Source: Candidatus Yanofskybacteria bacterium CG10_big_fil_rev_8_21_14_0_10_36_16
GTDB lineage: Bacteria; Patescibacteriota; Minisyncoccia; 2-02-FULL-40-12; IGHO2-01-FULL-4-A
Direction of reading: 5' to 3'
Length of the DNA stretch: 36,897 nt
Assembly (NCBI GenBank): GCA_002794035.1
Contig: PCXQ01000003.1
Span: 83,451 to 120,347 of the forward strand
Of the stretch, positions 18,014-27,013 are shown one piece after another. The position numbers were made by a program, and so were the translations under genes. The first letter of the stretch is position 1; each line of letters opens with the position of its first letter. A model generated the notes under the pieces. It saw only the letters and a list, made by a program, of their open reading frames with translations, did no database searches and was not told where the DNA came from.

Positions 18014-18319
18014 TTGAAAGTAAGAAAGAATGACAATGTAATAATGAGAAATGGTAAAGATAGCGGTAAGACCGGTAAGATTTTGTTTACTTTTCCCAGT
18101 GAAAATAGAGTTGTTGTAGAAGGTCTTAATCTTGTGAAACGACACTTAAGGGCAAGAAGACAAGGCCAGAAAGGACAGATAGTAAACAAAGAAAGATCTG
18201 TTAATGTCTCTAGTGTCCAATTGATGTGCCCTAAATGCAGCAAGCCTACCCGAATCGGATATTTGCTTGAGGGTGATAGCAAGGTTAGGATTTGTAAAAA
18301 GTGCAATGGTGAAATATAA
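18014..18319 (+). CDS. rplX: 50S ribosomal protein L24 (uL24), TTG start
   Basis: MKVRKNDNVIMRNGKDSGKTGKIL (KOW), CPKC/CKKC zinc ribbon. Confidence 0.97.
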   Translation: MKVRKNDNVIMRNGKDSGKTGKILFTFPSENRVVVEGLNLVKRHLRARRQGQKGQIVNKERSVNVSSVQLMCPKCSKPTRIGYLLEGDSKVRICKKCNGEI

Positions 18320-18337
18320 ATTTAATTTATTAATTTT

Positions 18338-18895
18338 ATGAACGAACCGAGATTGCTTAAAAAATATAGAAAAGACGTAATTCCTTCAATGAAGGAGAAG
18401 TTTGGTTACAAAAATGTTATGGCCATACCAAAATTAGAAAAAGTAGTTGTTAGTGTTGGTATTGGAAAGGCTTCGGTTTTAAAAGACAATAAAAAAATAG
18501 AAAAAATTAAGGAAGACATAGCAAAGATCACAGGTCAAAAACCTGCTGACAGAAAGTCCAAAAAATCTATTTCTGGTTTTAAGGTTAGAGAAGGCATGAA
18601 TGTTGGCGTAATGGTAACCTTGCGCGGGAAGAGAATGTATGATTTTATAGACAGGTTGATTTCTATCGCTTTGCCTAGAGCAAGAGATTTTAGAGGATTG
18701 AATCCTAAATCTTTTGATAAAAAAGGAAATTTAAATATCGGAATTAAAGAACACAACATATTCCCGGAAGTAAGTTATGAAACACTGAAAGATTTGTTTA
18801 GTTTTCAAGTTACAGTAGCTACCACATCAAATACCAGAGAGGAAGGCGAAGAATTATTAAGATTAATAGGATTTCCGATTAAAGCGGTTTCCTAA
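18338..18895 (+). CDS. rplE: 50S ribosomal protein L5 (uL5)
   Basis: [63 protein letters not shown]. Confidence 0.98.
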   Translation: MNEPRLLKKYRKDVIPSMKEKFGYKNVMAIPKLEKVVVSVGIGKASVLKDNKKIEKIKEDIAKITGQKPADRKSKKSISGFKVREGMNVGVMVTLRGKRMYDFIDRLISIALPRARDFRGLNPKSFDKKGNLNIGIKEHNIFPEVSYETLKDLFSFQVTVATTSNTREEGEELLRLIGFPIKAVS

Positions 18896-18968
18896 TTTAT
18901 TTAAGAGTGAGTTTTATAGATTGAGAATTATTAAAAGTATTCTGAATCTAAAAACCCAAAAGTTAGAC

Positions 18969-19154
18969 ATGGCTAAAAAGTCCATAATTGCAAGAGCAAA
19001 CAAAAAACCAAAATTCTCAACAAGAGTTGTTTTGAGATGTTTTATTTGCGGCAGAAAACATGGCTATATCAGGAAATTCGGAATATGCAGGATACATTTT
19101 AGAGAGCTAGCCAGTAACGGGCTTTTACCGGGTGTCAAAAAATCATCTTGGTAA
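18969..19154 (+). CDS. rpsN: 30S ribosomal protein S14 type Z (uS14), variant zinc knuckle
   Basis: [61 protein letters not shown]; upstream ORF extension unlikely. Confidence 0.95.
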   Translation: MAKKSIIARANKKPKFSTRVVLRCFICGRKHGYIRKFGICRIHFRELASNGLLPGVKKSSW

Positions 19155-19180
19155 CCCAGCAATAATTTTAATTATAAAAT

Positions 19181-19579
19181 ATGTACACATTAGCAAATAT
19201 GTTAATCCAAATAAAGAATGCACAAGCCGTTGGTCACGAGCGAGTTTTGGTTCCTTTTTCAAAGATGAATTTGGCAGTATCAGAGACTTTGAAAGAAATC
19301 GGTTTTATAGATGAAATAGACAAAAAGAAAAAGAAGATGAAAAAGAGTGAAGTTAACTTTATTGATATAAAACTTAAATATAAGGATGGTGAGGGATTAA
19401 TAAATGGTATAAAAATTATTTCCCGACCTTCAAGAAGAATATATTCAACTAAAGACAATATTGAACCTGTAATGAGTGGCTATGGAAAGATGGTGCTTAC
19501 TACCACTAAAGGAGTAATGACTGGTGATCAAGCAAAGAAGGAAGGATTGGGGGGGGAAGTTTTGTTTAAAATTTGGTAA
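19181..19579 (+). CDS. rpsH: 30S ribosomal protein S8 (uS8)
   Basis: LANMLIQIKNAQAVGHERVLVPFSKM, STKDNIEPVMSGYGKMVLTTTKGVMT. Confidence 0.97.
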   Translation: MYTLANMLIQIKNAQAVGHERVLVPFSKMNLAVSETLKEIGFIDEIDKKKKKMKKSEVNFIDIKLKYKDGEGLINGIKIISRPSRRIYSTKDNIEPVMSGYGKMVLTTTKGVMTGDQAKKEGLGGEVLFKIW

Positions 19580-19603
19580 AATATTATATTAATTTATTAA
19601 AAC

Positions 19604-20149
19604 ATGAGTAGAATAGGAAAAAAACCAATAGAAATACCCAGCGGAGTTGAAGTCGTAATAGACGGTAGTTTGGTGCGGGTTAAGGGTCCTAAAGGAGAAT
19701 TGGAAAATAAATTTTTTGATTGTTCAATTATTGAAAAAGATGATTCTAAGGTAACTGTAAAAGTAAAAAACGAAGAAGATGGAAAACAAAAAGCTCTTTG
19801 GGGATTATCAAGGTCATTAATTTCTAACATGATAAAAGGTGTCAGTGATGGATTTGAAAAAAAACTTGAACTAAACGGAGTAGGATTCAAAGCTGCTGTA
19901 AAAGGTAATGATCTAGAACTTAGTTTGGGTTTTTCTCATCCAGTATCAATAAAAGCACCTGAGGGGATTTCATTTAATGTAGAAAAAAATGTTATTACAA
20001 TAGCAGGTATTGATAGGCAGGCAGTTGGCCAGATTGCTGCTAATATTAGAAAAAAGAAACCTGTCGAACCGTATAAAGGTAAGGGCATAAAATACATAGG
20101 CGAGATTGTCAGAAGAAAGGCAGGTAAGAAAGCAGCGGGTACCGCATAA
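19604..20149 (+). CDS. rplF: 50S ribosomal protein L6 (uL6)
   Basis: MSRIGKKPIEIPSGVEV, ANIRKKKPVEPYKGKGIKYIGEIVRRKAGKK. Confidence 0.98.
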   Translation: MSRIGKKPIEIPSGVEVVIDGSLVRVKGPKGELENKFFDCSIIEKDDSKVTVKVKNEEDGKQKALWGLSRSLISNMIKGVSDGFEKKLELNGVGFKAAVKGNDLELSLGFSHPVSIKAPEGISFNVEKNVITIAGIDRQAVGQIAANIRKKKPVEPYKGKGIKYIGEIVRRKAGKKAAGTA

Positions 20150-20181
20150 GTTAAATAACATAGTTTTGGATTTTAAATAAA

Positions 20182-20538
20182 ATGAATAACAAAAATACAA
20201 GTAGAGAAAAAAGATTGAGACGTCATGGGCGTGTCAGATCAAAAATAAACGGTACTGCCAAGATACCCCGTGTTTCGGTTTTTAGAAGTAACAAACATTT
20301 ATTTGTTCAGATTATAGATGATGACAAAAGAAAAACCCTTTTAAGCAATAAGATTGCTTCTGATAAAAAAACTAAAGGCGGCAAAACCGAATTGGCCAGT
20401 GCCATAGGAGAAGAACTGGCAAAAAAAGCAAAAGAAGCAAAAATTAACGAGGTTGTTTTTGATAGAGCTGGTTACAAATATCACGGCAGAGTCAAGGCTT
20501 TAGCAGAGGGATTAAGAAAAGGCGGATTAAAATTTTAA
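20182..20538 (+). CDS. rplR: 50S ribosomal protein L18 (uL18)
   Basis: RLRRHGRVRSKINGTAKIPRVSVFRSNKHLFVQIIDD, FDRAGYKYHGRVKALAEGLRKGGLKF. Confidence 0.98.
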   Translation: MNNKNTSREKRLRRHGRVRSKINGTAKIPRVSVFRSNKHLFVQIIDDDKRKTLLSNKIASDKKTKGGKTELASAIGEELAKKAKEAKINEVVFDRAGYKYHGRVKALAEGLRKGGLKF

Positions 20539-20547
20539 TATTTAAAT

Positions 20548-21060
20548 ATGGAAAAACAAGATAATAATAAACAATCAAATAGATCCCGCGGTCCTAGACA
20601 AGGCAGGCCACCAAAAGAAAAATCTGAATATGATTCCAAAGTTTTAGATTTGGCAAGAGTTGTTCGTGTAACAAAGGGAGGCAAGAGGTTTAGTTTTAGA
20701 GCTACAGTTGTTATAGGCAATAAAAAAGGTAAGGTTGGTGTCGGTGTTTCCCAGGGCAGTGATGTCGCTCAATCTGTTCAAAAAGCTAGCAATCAAGCAA
20801 AAAGATTTTTATTAACAGTTCCAATAACAAAAGGCTCTATTCCGCATATTGTTGAGGCAAAATACGGATCTGCTTATGTTTTATTGAAGCCAGCTGCCAA
20901 AGGCAATGGTTTAAAGGCAGGAGGTCCAGTTAGAGCTGTTGTAACCCTTGCTGGCATTGAAGATTTAACAGCTAAACTTATTAAAAGAACAAGAAATAAA
21001 ATCAATATCGCAAGAGCAACAATGGCAGCTTTAGAAAAATTAAAAGTTACTAATAATTAA
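20548..21060 (+). CDS. rpsE: 30S ribosomal protein S5 (uS5)
   Basis: ARVVRVTKGGKRFSFRATVVIGNKKGKVGVGVSQGSDVAQSVQKA. Confidence 0.98.
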   Translation: MEKQDNNKQSNRSRGPRQGRPPKEKSEYDSKVLDLARVVRVTKGGKRFSFRATVVIGNKKGKVGVGVSQGSDVAQSVQKASNQAKRFLLTVPITKGSIPHIVEAKYGSAYVLLKPAAKGNGLKAGGPVRAVVTLAGIEDLTAKLIKRTRNKINIARATMAALEKLKVTNN

Positions 21061-21062
21061 TT

Positions 21063-21521
21063 ATGCAACTTCACGACATTAAATCTACAACTAAAAAATC
21101 ACGCAAAAGAGTAGGCAGAGGCGGCAAGCGCGGAACTTATTCAGGACGTGGCCAGAAAGGTCAGAAATCAAGATCTGGTGCTTCGATCAGGTCTGATTTT
21201 AGAGGCGGTAACGCACCTGTGTGGAGACTTTTTGGTAAAAAGAGAGGTGTTAGCAAAAAGGTTTCAATCAAACACAAGTTCTTAAGGGTTCCTCAGCAAA
21301 AACCACATATTGTTAACTTGAATATTCTCAATAATAAATTCAATGATGGTGATAATGTATCGCCCAAAACATTGGTAAGCTCAGGGGTGATAAAAAATAT
21401 CAAAGGAGGTGTTAAAATATTAAACAAGGGCGAGCTTACTAAAAAGCTTAGTTTTTCAGGGGTGGCTTTTTCAAACTCAGCCAAAGAACAAATATTAAAA
21501 ACCGGAAGCACTATTAAATAA
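21063..21521 (+). CDS. rplO: 50S ribosomal protein L15 (uL15)
   Basis: KRVGRGGKRGTYSGRGQKGQKSRSGASIRSDFRGGNAPVWRLFGKKRG. Confidence 0.97.
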   Translation: MQLHDIKSTTKKSRKRVGRGGKRGTYSGRGQKGQKSRSGASIRSDFRGGNAPVWRLFGKKRGVSKKVSIKHKFLRVPQQKPHIVNLNILNNKFNDGDNVSPKTLVSSGVIKNIKGGVKILNKGELTKKLSFSGVAFSNSAKEQILKTGSTIK

Positions 21522-21557
21522 CTGATATTTTATTAGTTTTTAACTTTCAAATTTTCA

Positions 21558-22850
21558 TTGAAGTTAAGGGCTGTAAATCCAGAAGTTTCTTTGAACAGAT
21601 TCTTAAAACTATTCAAAATAGCTGATCTTCGAAATAAGATTTTATTCATCTTGGCAGTTTTTGTTATATTTAGACTTTTTGCTGCAATACCTATTCCTGG
21701 CATCGATACTTCAAGGCTTAAAGAATTCTTTGAGAACAATCAGCTTTTTAGTTTGATAAATATTTTTACAGGTGGAGGCTTAGATAGCTTGTCTATTATG
21801 ATGCTTGGTGTAGGTCCCTATATTACCGGATCAATTGTTATGCAGCTTTTGACCTACATATTTCCTCAGCTTGAACAAATGTATAAGTATGAGGGCGAAG
21901 CCGGTAGGCAGAGGTTTAATCAATATTCCAGACTTTTAACTGTACCTATGGCCATACTTCAGGGATATGGTTTCTTGATACTTCTTACAAGACAAAATGT
22001 TATTGATTCCCTAACTTCTTTTGAGTGGTTTGCTGCGATATCTGTTGTTACAGCAGGTACATTATTTTTAATGTGGCTTGGTGAACTTATTTCTGAAAAG
22101 AACCTAGGAAACGGTATTTCTCTTTTGATTTTTGCCGGTATTTTAAGTGGTACATTAACTTCAATAAGGCAGTCTATATTTACATATGACCCAAGCCAGC
22201 TTACTACCTACATTGGTTTCGTGGTTATAGCAATTGTTGTGGTTGCTGGTGTTGTTTATATTACGGAAGCCCAAAGAAATATCCCCATAAATTATGCCAG
22301 AAGAGTCAGAGGCTCCAAGGTTATGGGCGGTGTGTCTAGTTACTTGCCTATGAGAGTTAACAGTGCTGGAGTTATGCCTATAATCTTTGCGTTGTCTATT
22401 CTTCTTTTCCCTGGCATGGTAGCTAATTTCTTTAGCACTTCCAATGTTGAAATTATTTCCCGAATCGCAAATTTCTTTAATGACTTTTTACAAAATCAAA
22501 TAGTTTACGGTCTATTATACTTTGTTTTGGTAGTGTTGTTTACCTATTTTTATACTGCTGTTACTTTTGACCCTAAATCAATATCGGAAAATGTTCAAAA
22601 GCAAGGCGGATACATTCCGGGGATTCGGCCCGGTCCTCCTACTGCCCAATTTTTAACGCACCTTTTGAACCGTGTAACATTAGTTGGCGCTATGTTCCTG
22701 GGTATTATTGCTATATTGCCGCAAATTGTTCGCGGTTTTACCGGAATTACTACATTTACCGTGGGCGGAACCTCTATTCTTATTGTTGTTTCTGTTGCCC
22801 TTGAATTCATGAAGGCTGTGGATGCACAGCTTAGCATGTATGAATATTAA
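21558..22850 (+). CDS. secY: Preprotein translocase subunit SecY, TTG start
   Basis: Ten-TM SecY: RLFAAIPIPGID, GVGPYITGSIVMQLLTYIFPQLE, RRVRGSKVMGGVSSYLPMRVNSAGVMPIIFA, QGGYIPGIRPGPPTAQFL. Confidence 0.98.
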   Translation: MKLRAVNPEVSLNRFLKLFKIADLRNKILFILAVFVIFRLFAAIPIPGIDTSRLKEFFENNQLFSLINIFTGGGLDSLSIMMLGVGPYITGSIVMQLLTYIFPQLEQMYKYEGEAGRQRFNQYSRLLTVPMAILQGYGFLILLTRQNVIDSLTSFEWFAAISVVTAGTLFLMWLGELISEKNLGNGISLLIFAGILSGTLTSIRQSIFTYDPSQLTTYIGFVVIAIVVVAGVVYITEAQRNIPINYARRVRGSKVMGGVSSYLPMRVNSAGVMPIIFALSILLFPGMVANFFSTSNVEIISRIANFFNDFLQNQIVYGLLYFVLVVLFTYFYTAVTFDPKSISENVQKQGGYIPGIRPGPPTAQFLTHLLNRVTLVGAMFLGIIAILPQIVRGFTGITTFTVGGTSILIVVSVALEFMKAVDAQLSMYEY

Positions 22851-22870
22851 TTTTAATAAACATTGTTTTT

Positions 22871-22904
22871 AAAAACCGTTCTGTCAATTAGTGGAACGGT
22901 TTTT
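22871..22904 (+). terminator. Terminator after secY
   Basis: aaaaaccgttc / gaacggttttt perfect stem. Confidence 0.8.
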
Positions 22905-22947
22905 GCTTTTTATTTATTTAGGGTTTATATTAAACATATAATATATT

Positions 22948-23646
22948 ATGGTTAAATACCCAAACAAAAGAATAATATCACTTATAGGTCCTCCGGGGTC
23001 CGGCAAGGGAACGCAGGCCGATTTGTTATCTGAAAAAATAGACCTCATTCATTTTGATACAGGAAAATTTTTTAGAAGTTTTTTCAATAGTTATAACGGT
23101 GATGACAAGGAAATTTTAGAACAAAAAGAGGTGTATGATACTGGAGAACTTTTATCTCCGCCGTTTGTGGCAAGATTGGTTTTGTCTGAAGTTGAAAAGA
23201 TATGTGCAAAGGAGAGTGGGATAGTTTTTAGTGGTTCACCAAGAACTATGTATGAGACAGGAAAAGAGTTGCCAGCTTTTGGTGACATGGTTGGAATAGA
23301 AAATGTTTTTATTTTTTATATATCACTAAGCAAAGCGGAGTCTATAAAAAGAAATAGTGCTCGTCTTGTGTGTGAAGCACAAGGACATTCAATATCTAAT
23401 TTGCCAGAAGATCAAAAGCATAGAGAGATTGGCGCATGTCCAAAAGATGGAAGCAAATTAAAAAAAAGAGACGGCTTAGACGATCCTGAAATTATCGCCA
23501 AACGATACGATGTTTATTTAAGAGACACTAAGCCAATATTGGATAAAGCAAAAAGTATGGGATACAAAGTAGTAGATATAAATGGGGAGCAAGCCATAGA
23601 GGATGTTTCAAATGATATTCTTAAGCATTTAAAACCAAACAATTAA
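22948..23646 (+). CDS. adk: Adenylate kinase / nucleoside monophosphate kinase-like protein
   Basis: IGPPGSGKGTQADLLSEKIDLIHFDTGKFFR P-loop; divergent LID segment; location secY-adk-map. Confidence 0.85.
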   Translation: MVKYPNKRIISLIGPPGSGKGTQADLLSEKIDLIHFDTGKFFRSFFNSYNGDDKEILEQKEVYDTGELLSPPFVARLVLSEVEKICAKESGIVFSGSPRTMYETGKELPAFGDMVGIENVFIFYISLSKAESIKRNSARLVCEAQGHSISNLPEDQKHREIGACPKDGSKLKKRDGLDDPEIIAKRYDVYLRDTKPILDKAKSMGYKVVDINGEQAIEDVSNDILKHLKPNN

Positions 23647-23656
23647 ATTAAAAATA

Positions 23657-24430
23657 TTGATTACCATAAAGACACCCGAAGAAATAAATATTATGAAAGA
23701 AGGCGGCAAAATTCTTGCCGTTATTTTGCGTGAACTTAAAGAAATGGTAAAACCGGGTATAACAACAAAAAATATAGAAAAAAAAGCCGAAGAACTATTG
23801 TCTCGACACAAAGTAGATTCGGCTTTTTTAAATTATGGCGGATTTCCTTCGGTTCTGTGTGCTTCTGTGAATGAGGAAGTTGTGCATTGCGTGCCTAACA
23901 AAAAAGAACTTAAGAACGGGGATCTTTTAAGTATTGATATGGGTCTTATTTACAAAGGATTTAATCTTGACTCGGCTGTTACTGTGCCTGTAATTGAAGA
24001 GGGTGAATATTGGAATTGGGCTGCTTTAAATCCCCAAAAGGAAAAACTAATACAGGTAACAAAAAAAGCGCTCGAACTTGGCATTAAAGAAATAAAACCG
24101 GGTCGTAGAACAGGTGTTGTAAGTTCTGTAATCCAAAAATTGGTTGAGAATAATAACTTTAATATTGTTAAAGAACTTACCGGTCATGGCATTGGAAGGC
24201 GTTTGCACGAAGATCCTCAAATTCCTAATTTTGGTTCAAAAAATGAAGGTCCAATAATGAAAGAGGGTATGGTGATCGCCGTTGAGCCAATAGTAAGTGT
24301 TGGTGATTGGCGAATTAAGGAAGGCGATGATGGTCATTCGTATGTTACAAAAGATAGATCTCTGACTGCACACTTTGAGCACACTGTGGCAATTCTAAAA
24401 GACGGGCCAATAATACTGACAAAAGAATAA
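23657..24430 (+). CDS. map: Methionine aminopeptidase type I, TTG start
   Basis: IKTPEEINIMKEGGKILA, SVNEEVVHCVP, SIDMGLIYKGFNLDSAVT, LTGHGIGRRLHEDPQIPNF, EPIVS. Confidence 0.97.
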   Translation: MITIKTPEEINIMKEGGKILAVILRELKEMVKPGITTKNIEKKAEELLSRHKVDSAFLNYGGFPSVLCASVNEEVVHCVPNKKELKNGDLLSIDMGLIYKGFNLDSAVTVPVIEEGEYWNWAALNPQKEKLIQVTKKALELGIKEIKPGRRTGVVSSVIQKLVENNNFNIVKELTGHGIGRRLHEDPQIPNFGSKNEGPIMKEGMVIAVEPIVSVGDWRIKEGDDGHSYVTKDRSLTAHFEHTVAILKDGPIILTKE

Positions 24431-24468
24431 TAAGTGGTATAACTAATTATAATTATTTATTTAAAATC

Positions 24469-25419
24469 ATGAAAAATAGTCAAGAAACCTTCACTATTTA
24501 CATGAATGATGATTTTGACGGGGTGTCTTCTGCTGCCGTTTTTTTGTATTTCATTAACAAAAAATATCCGGGTAAATATAAATTTAAATATGAGCTTCTA
24601 ATTTATAAACCCGGTTATGAAAAATGGTGGAAGAATAAAAAATTATCTAATCCGTGTGCTGTTTTTGATTTTCGTTATCATCCGGGTGCTGATTGGTGGT
24701 TTGATCATCATGAGACAAGTTTTTTTGATAATAAAGATAAAAAACATTTTCAGGAAACAAAAAACAAAAAGAAAAGATGGGAAGCAGATGCTAAATCAGC
24801 TTGCGGTGTTGTTTTAAGGCATTTAAGTCAGGAATTTGATCTTAAATTTCCAAAGCACATTAAAGAAATGACCAAGTTGGCTGATTTAATAGATTCATTC
24901 GGATATAAAACAGCAAAGGACTCCATTAGTTTCAAAAACGGTGCTTATGCCTTGAGTAAATCATTTTTGATTTATATTACGGATAGTTACGGCGGACACG
25001 TTGCAGAATTGTTATCAGAGAAACCCATAGATGAAGCTGTAAAAGACCGGCAGGTTTCGTTAAGTATTAAAAAAACTGAATCATTAATTATGGATTCTAT
25101 AAATGAGGCCAAGAAAAATTCAGAAAAAATAGGAAAAGTAGTTTATCTTGAGACTAAAAATCCATTAACTAGACACAATATATTATATTTTATCAGTCCC
25201 AGCAGTGCATACTCTGTTGTTATGACTAAACATAATAACTATTATCATATAGGCGTAGGGTATAATATGTGGTCCAAACATGAAAACAAAAAAAATATTG
25301 CTGAAATATTGAAAAAATACGGTGGCGGCGGCCACAAAGGCGTGGGTGCCACTGAGGTTGGCTCTCGCAAAGAAGCTTTACAAATAGTTAAAAATATGGT
25401 AAAAATACTTAACAAATAA
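24469..25419 (+). CDS. DHH/DHHA1 family phosphoesterase
   Basis: NDDFDGVSSAAVF, WWFDHHET motif, C-terminal YGGGGHKGVGAT. Confidence 0.88.
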   Translation: MKNSQETFTIYMNDDFDGVSSAAVFLYFINKKYPGKYKFKYELLIYKPGYEKWWKNKKLSNPCAVFDFRYHPGADWWFDHHETSFFDNKDKKHFQETKNKKKRWEADAKSACGVVLRHLSQEFDLKFPKHIKEMTKLADLIDSFGYKTAKDSISFKNGAYALSKSFLIYITDSYGGHVAELLSEKPIDEAVKDRQVSLSIKKTESLIMDSINEAKKNSEKIGKVVYLETKNPLTRHNILYFISPSSAYSVVMTKHNNYYHIGVGYNMWSKHENKKNIAEILKKYGGGGHKGVGATEVGSRKEALQIVKNMVKILNK

Positions 25420-25464
25420 ATGACTGGTGTTTGGGGCATAGTGCTTAAACATCGGATGTTATAA

Positions 25465-26850
25465 GTGCAACGTGCTAATCTCGCATTTAATATAATACTT
25501 GTTCCAGTAGATTACGCTATGTTGGTTTTGTCGGGTATAGCTACTTATTTTCTGAGAACACACATCGTTTCGGTCTTCAGGCCGGTTCTTTTTGAATTTA
25601 ATTTACCATTTGAGAGATACTTGTTTTTACTCTTCGCAGTTTCTTGGATTTTTATAGGTGTTTACGCTATATCCGGTTTGTATAATTGGCGCGTATCTAG
25701 AGGGGTGGTAGAAGAATCTATAAAAATTTTTGTAGCAACTTCTGCGACGACAATGATTATAATTGTTTATATTTTCTTGAGACAGGAATTGTTTGATTCA
25801 AGATTCCTTATTTTGGGCGCGTGGCTTATGGCTGCAATTTTTGTTTCGGCGGGGCGTTTTTTTATCCGCAGAATTCAGAAATTTACAGTATCTAGATTTG
25901 GTTACGGCATAAGAAAAGTAATGGTTATAGGAGATGATAAAATTTCTTCAAGAATAATTGACGGCATGAAAGATAATTTAGAATTGGGTTATAGAGTTGT
26001 TAAACAGTTGGGAGACCTCGATGTTTCAGAAGTAAAATCTTCTATTGGCAATCTCGGAGTTGACGAGGTAATATTAGCGAACCCTAATTACCCCGAAAGT
26101 AGGGTTTTAGAGATTATTGATTTTTGTCATGAAAATCACATAGATTTTAAATTTGTGCCTAATATTTATCAGGCATTAACAGCCAATGCCACAGTTGAGG
26201 TTTTTGCGGGCATACCCATAGTTGATTTGAAAAGAACTGCACTTGATGGCTGGGGAAGTGTTGCTAAAAGGATTATAGACATAGTGGGTGCCTCATTCGG
26301 TCTTTTGGTTTTATCACCACTTTTTTTAATTATCGCTTTTGCGATTAAGTGGGAAACTGAAGGTCTAGTTTTTGTTAGATTGGGGCGTGTCAGTAAGAAT
26401 AAATCATTTAATCTTTTAAAATTCAGGTCAATGATAAATAATGCAGAGAAATATAAACCCATGCTTGAAAAATTAAACGAACGTTCAGATGGGCCTTTGT
26501 TTAAAATGAAAGATGATCCCCGCACAACTAAAGTAGGGAAGTTTATTAGAAAAACTCGCTTAGATGAATTGCCCCAGCTCTGGAATGTTTTAGTGGGCGA
26601 TATATCTCTTGTTGGTCCAAGGCCTCATCAGCCTGATGAAATTGCTAAATATCAAAAACATCACAAAAAAGTACTTGCTATTAAGGCTGGTGCAACAGGG
26701 TTGGCACAGGTCTCAGGTAGTTCCGACTTGTCTTTTGAGAAAGAGGTTGCTTTAGACACTGTCTATATAGAAAAGTGGTCATTGTTTCAGGATATTAAAA
26801 TAATACTTAAAACAATTGTTAAAATGTTTCGTGATCCATCCGCGGCATAA
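25465..26850 (+). CDS. Polyprenyl glycosylphosphotransferase (bacterial sugar transferase), GTG start
   Basis: N-terminal TM bundle and Rossmann-like region; KRIIDIVGASFGLLVLSPLFLIIAFAIK, FKMKDDPRTTKVGKFIRKTRLDELPQLWNVLVGDISLVGPRP. Confidence 0.95.
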   Translation: MQRANLAFNIILVPVDYAMLVLSGIATYFLRTHIVSVFRPVLFEFNLPFERYLFLLFAVSWIFIGVYAISGLYNWRVSRGVVEESIKIFVATSATTMIIIVYIFLRQELFDSRFLILGAWLMAAIFVSAGRFFIRRIQKFTVSRFGYGIRKVMVIGDDKISSRIIDGMKDNLELGYRVVKQLGDLDVSEVKSSIGNLGVDEVILANPNYPESRVLEIIDFCHENHIDFKFVPNIYQALTANATVEVFAGIPIVDLKRTALDGWGSVAKRIIDIVGASFGLLVLSPLFLIIAFAIKWETEGLVFVRLGRVSKNKSFNLLKFRSMINNAEKYKPMLEKLNERSDGPLFKMKDDPRTTKVGKFIRKTRLDELPQLWNVLVGDISLVGPRPHQPDEIAKYQKHHKKVLAIKAGATGLAQVSGSSDLSFEKEVALDTVYIEKWSLFQDIKIILKTIVKMFRDPSAA

Positions 26851-26875
26851 ATTGATTATTTATTTTATATTTTTG

Positions 26876-26895
26876 CACCCCCCCCAGTGGGGGTG
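26876..26895 (+). terminator. Hairpin after sugar transferase gene
   Basis: caccccc(ccc)agtgggggtg then ttatt. Confidence 0.5.
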
Positions 26896-27013
26896 TTATT
26901 GTTTGTCATCATGTCAACTTGGATTTAAGAAGGTCAAATGTTACGATAGCACGCATAAGGAATAAGAAAATAATCACCGGCCTATTGAGGTCTGGGTTAG
27001 TTTTATTAATATT

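Noticed and set aside
18921-18968. N-terminal extension of RpsN ([16 protein letters not shown])
   Set aside because: S14 type Z starts at [16 protein letters not shown]; the extension has a non-ATG start.
23172-23196. LVLSEVEK in Adk resembles the LVLSEVEG translation of the dispersed repeat
   Set aside because: Nucleotide identity is only about 14/24 and the segment fits a normal adenylate kinase helix; probably coincidence.
725-24430. Recoded UGA (Gly) as in SR1/Gracilibacteria, suggested by the tRNA-Gly
   Set aside because: ORFs are complete under the standard code, and the tRNA anticodon is CCC, not UCA.
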